NCBI GenBank assembly: GCA_900770835.1
Contig: CAAGLQ010000003.1
Span: 1-15,337, forward strand
Length of the DNA: 15,337 bases
Direction of reading: 5' to 3'
From: an uncultured Parabacteroides sp.
GTDB taxonomy: Bacteria; Bacteroidota; Bacteroidia; Bacteroidales; Tannerellaceae
The notes under the pieces are model-generated. The model was not told the DNA's origin. It searched no databases and was given only the letters and a program-made list of their open reading frames with translations. Positions 14,395 through 15,337 of the stretch are shown here, piece after piece. The position numbers and the translations under genes were made by a program. Every line of letters starts with the position of its first letter. Position 1 is the first letter of the stretch.

Positions 14395-15337
14395 TCAAAA
14401 AAGATTGAAGGCCTTCTTGATCTGATCTACATAATCTAACTTCTCCCAAGTGAAGAGCTCTACCTCTTTGACAACAGGCTCGGGCAGATAGCGAGAGCTG
14501 AATCGCTTGGTGACTACCTGCGGAGTGCGCCCCATGTGGCCATAGGAGGCTGTCTCAAAGTAGATCGGATTGCGCAGTTTCAATCGCTCTTCGATTGCTT
14601 TCGGACGCATATCGAAAATGTCCCAGATGCGTGCGGCAATCTCACCATCTGTCAGGTTTACTTTTGCTCTACCGTAGGTGTTTACGAAGATATTCATCGG
14701 CTTTGCGACACCGATCGCATAAGAAACCTGTACCAGCATCTCATCGGCTACACCTGCGGCTACCATGTTCTTGGCGATATGGCGAGCGGCATACGCTGCC
14801 GAACGATCCACCTTCGATGGGTCTTTACCGGAGAAGGCACCACCTCCATGTGCACCTTTACCACCATAAGTATCTACGATGATCTTTCTGCCGGTCAAAC
14901 CGGTATCACCGTGAGGCCCACCAATCACAAACTTGCCAGTGGGGTTGATGTGGTAGGTAATTTGATCGTTGAATAGTGCTTGCACATGGGCAGGATATTG
15001 CGCTTTCACTCTCGGGATCAAGATCCGTTTCATGTCTTTGGCAATACGTTTCTGCATGGCCGTGTCCGCTTCCTCTTGCGTAATCCCTTTGGGAAGGATA
15101 AACTCATCATGTTGCGTAGAGATGACAATCGTGTCGATACGCAAAGGTGTACCGTTGTCATCATATTCAATCGTGACTTGGCTCTTGGCATCTGGACGCA
15201 AGTAGGGCATTACATTCGGCTCCTGCTTGCGAATCTTCGCCAATTCGCTCAAAAGACTGTGCGACAAGTCTAATGCTAAAGGCATGTAGTTGGCTGTCTC
15301 ATTGGTGGCGTAGCCGAACATCATTCCCTGGTCACCC
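14395..15337 (-). CDS. metK: S-adenosylmethionine synthetase (N-terminus beyond window)
   Basis: Makes S-adenosylmethionine from methionine and ATP in the cytoplasm. The window shows the last 313 residues or so; the reading frame stays open through 15337, where the upstream codons read GDQG directly before MMFGYATNET, the conserved ATP-site motif. Further on, GGGAFSGKDPSKVDRSAAYA is the phosphate-binding loop and GPHGDTGLTGRKIIVDTYGG the adjacent conserved block. The internal methionine at 15324 is therefore not the true start. The protein ends in YVDQIKKAFNLF, somewhat longer than the E. coli enzyme, as in other Bacteroidota. A strong terminator follows. It is a housekeeping gene, whose product is the cofactor of the methyltransferase at 5886-9326; the proximity may be chance. 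Confidence 0.97.
   Translation of the reverse strand, partial: GDQGMMFGYATNETANYMPLALDLSHSLLSELAKIRKQEPNVMPYLRPDAKSQVTIEYDDNGTPLRIDTIVISTQHDEFILPKGITQEEADTAMQKRIAKDMKRILIPRVKAQYPAHVQALFNDQITYHINPTGKFVIGGPHGDTGLTGRKIIVDTYGGKGAHGGGAFSGKDPSKVDRSAAYAARHIAKNMVAAGVADEMLVQVSYAIGVAKPMNIFVNTYGRAKVNLTDGEIAARIWDIFDMRPKAIEERLKLRNPIYFETASYGHMGRTPQVVTKRFSSRYLPEPVVKEVELFTWEKLDYVDQIKKAFNLF

Overview
The window comes from a member of the Bacteroidota, most likely a Bacteroidales species near Porphyromonas. The grounds are a DUF6078 protein (a family confined to this group), a Bacteroidetes-type tyrosine recombinase, promoter-like TAnnTTTG boxes and the general protein flavour. I cannot name the species from sequence alone.

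Layout, left to right: (1) 1-1103, minus strand, the N-terminal part of a DinF-like MATE efflux pump, cut by the window edge, with a structured leader and possible promoter. (2) 1104-2543, mostly non-coding: six units of a 22-bp tandem repeat, one small DUF6078 gene on the minus strand, and a repeat-rich stretch leading into the next operon. (3) 2544-9326, plus strand, a two-gene restriction-modification-like module: a 1110-aa protein with an N-terminal phospholipase-D-type nuclease domain joined to a SNF2 helicase, then a 1146-aa Eco57I-type adenine methyltransferase carrying its own target-recognition region. A 15-bp perfect inverted repeat overlaps the methyltransferase stop codon. (4) 9493-12923, plus strand, a compact operon behind a good Bacteroidetes promoter: a yhcG-like gene that keeps only its N-terminal domain, rmuC, and a yfcC-type transporter overlapping rmuC by 4 bases. 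(5) 12954-14394: a hairpin between convergent genes, a minus-strand tyrosine recombinase with an atypical N-terminus, a very AT-rich spacer, and the metK terminator. (6) 14395-15337, minus strand, the C-terminal part of metK (S-adenosylmethionine synthetase), cut by the right edge.

The most interesting content is the helicase/methyltransferase pair. It looks like a defence module in which the methyltransferase marks self DNA using S-adenosylmethionine and the PLD-helicase attacks unmarked DNA. It resembles a type ISP restriction enzyme split into two chains, or a cut-down relative of class 1 DISARM with the PLD nuclease fused to the helicase. The DISARM genes drmA and drmB are absent. The neighbouring yhcG remnant, rmuC, recombinase and repeats suggest an accessory hotspot in an otherwise housekeeping neighbourhood.
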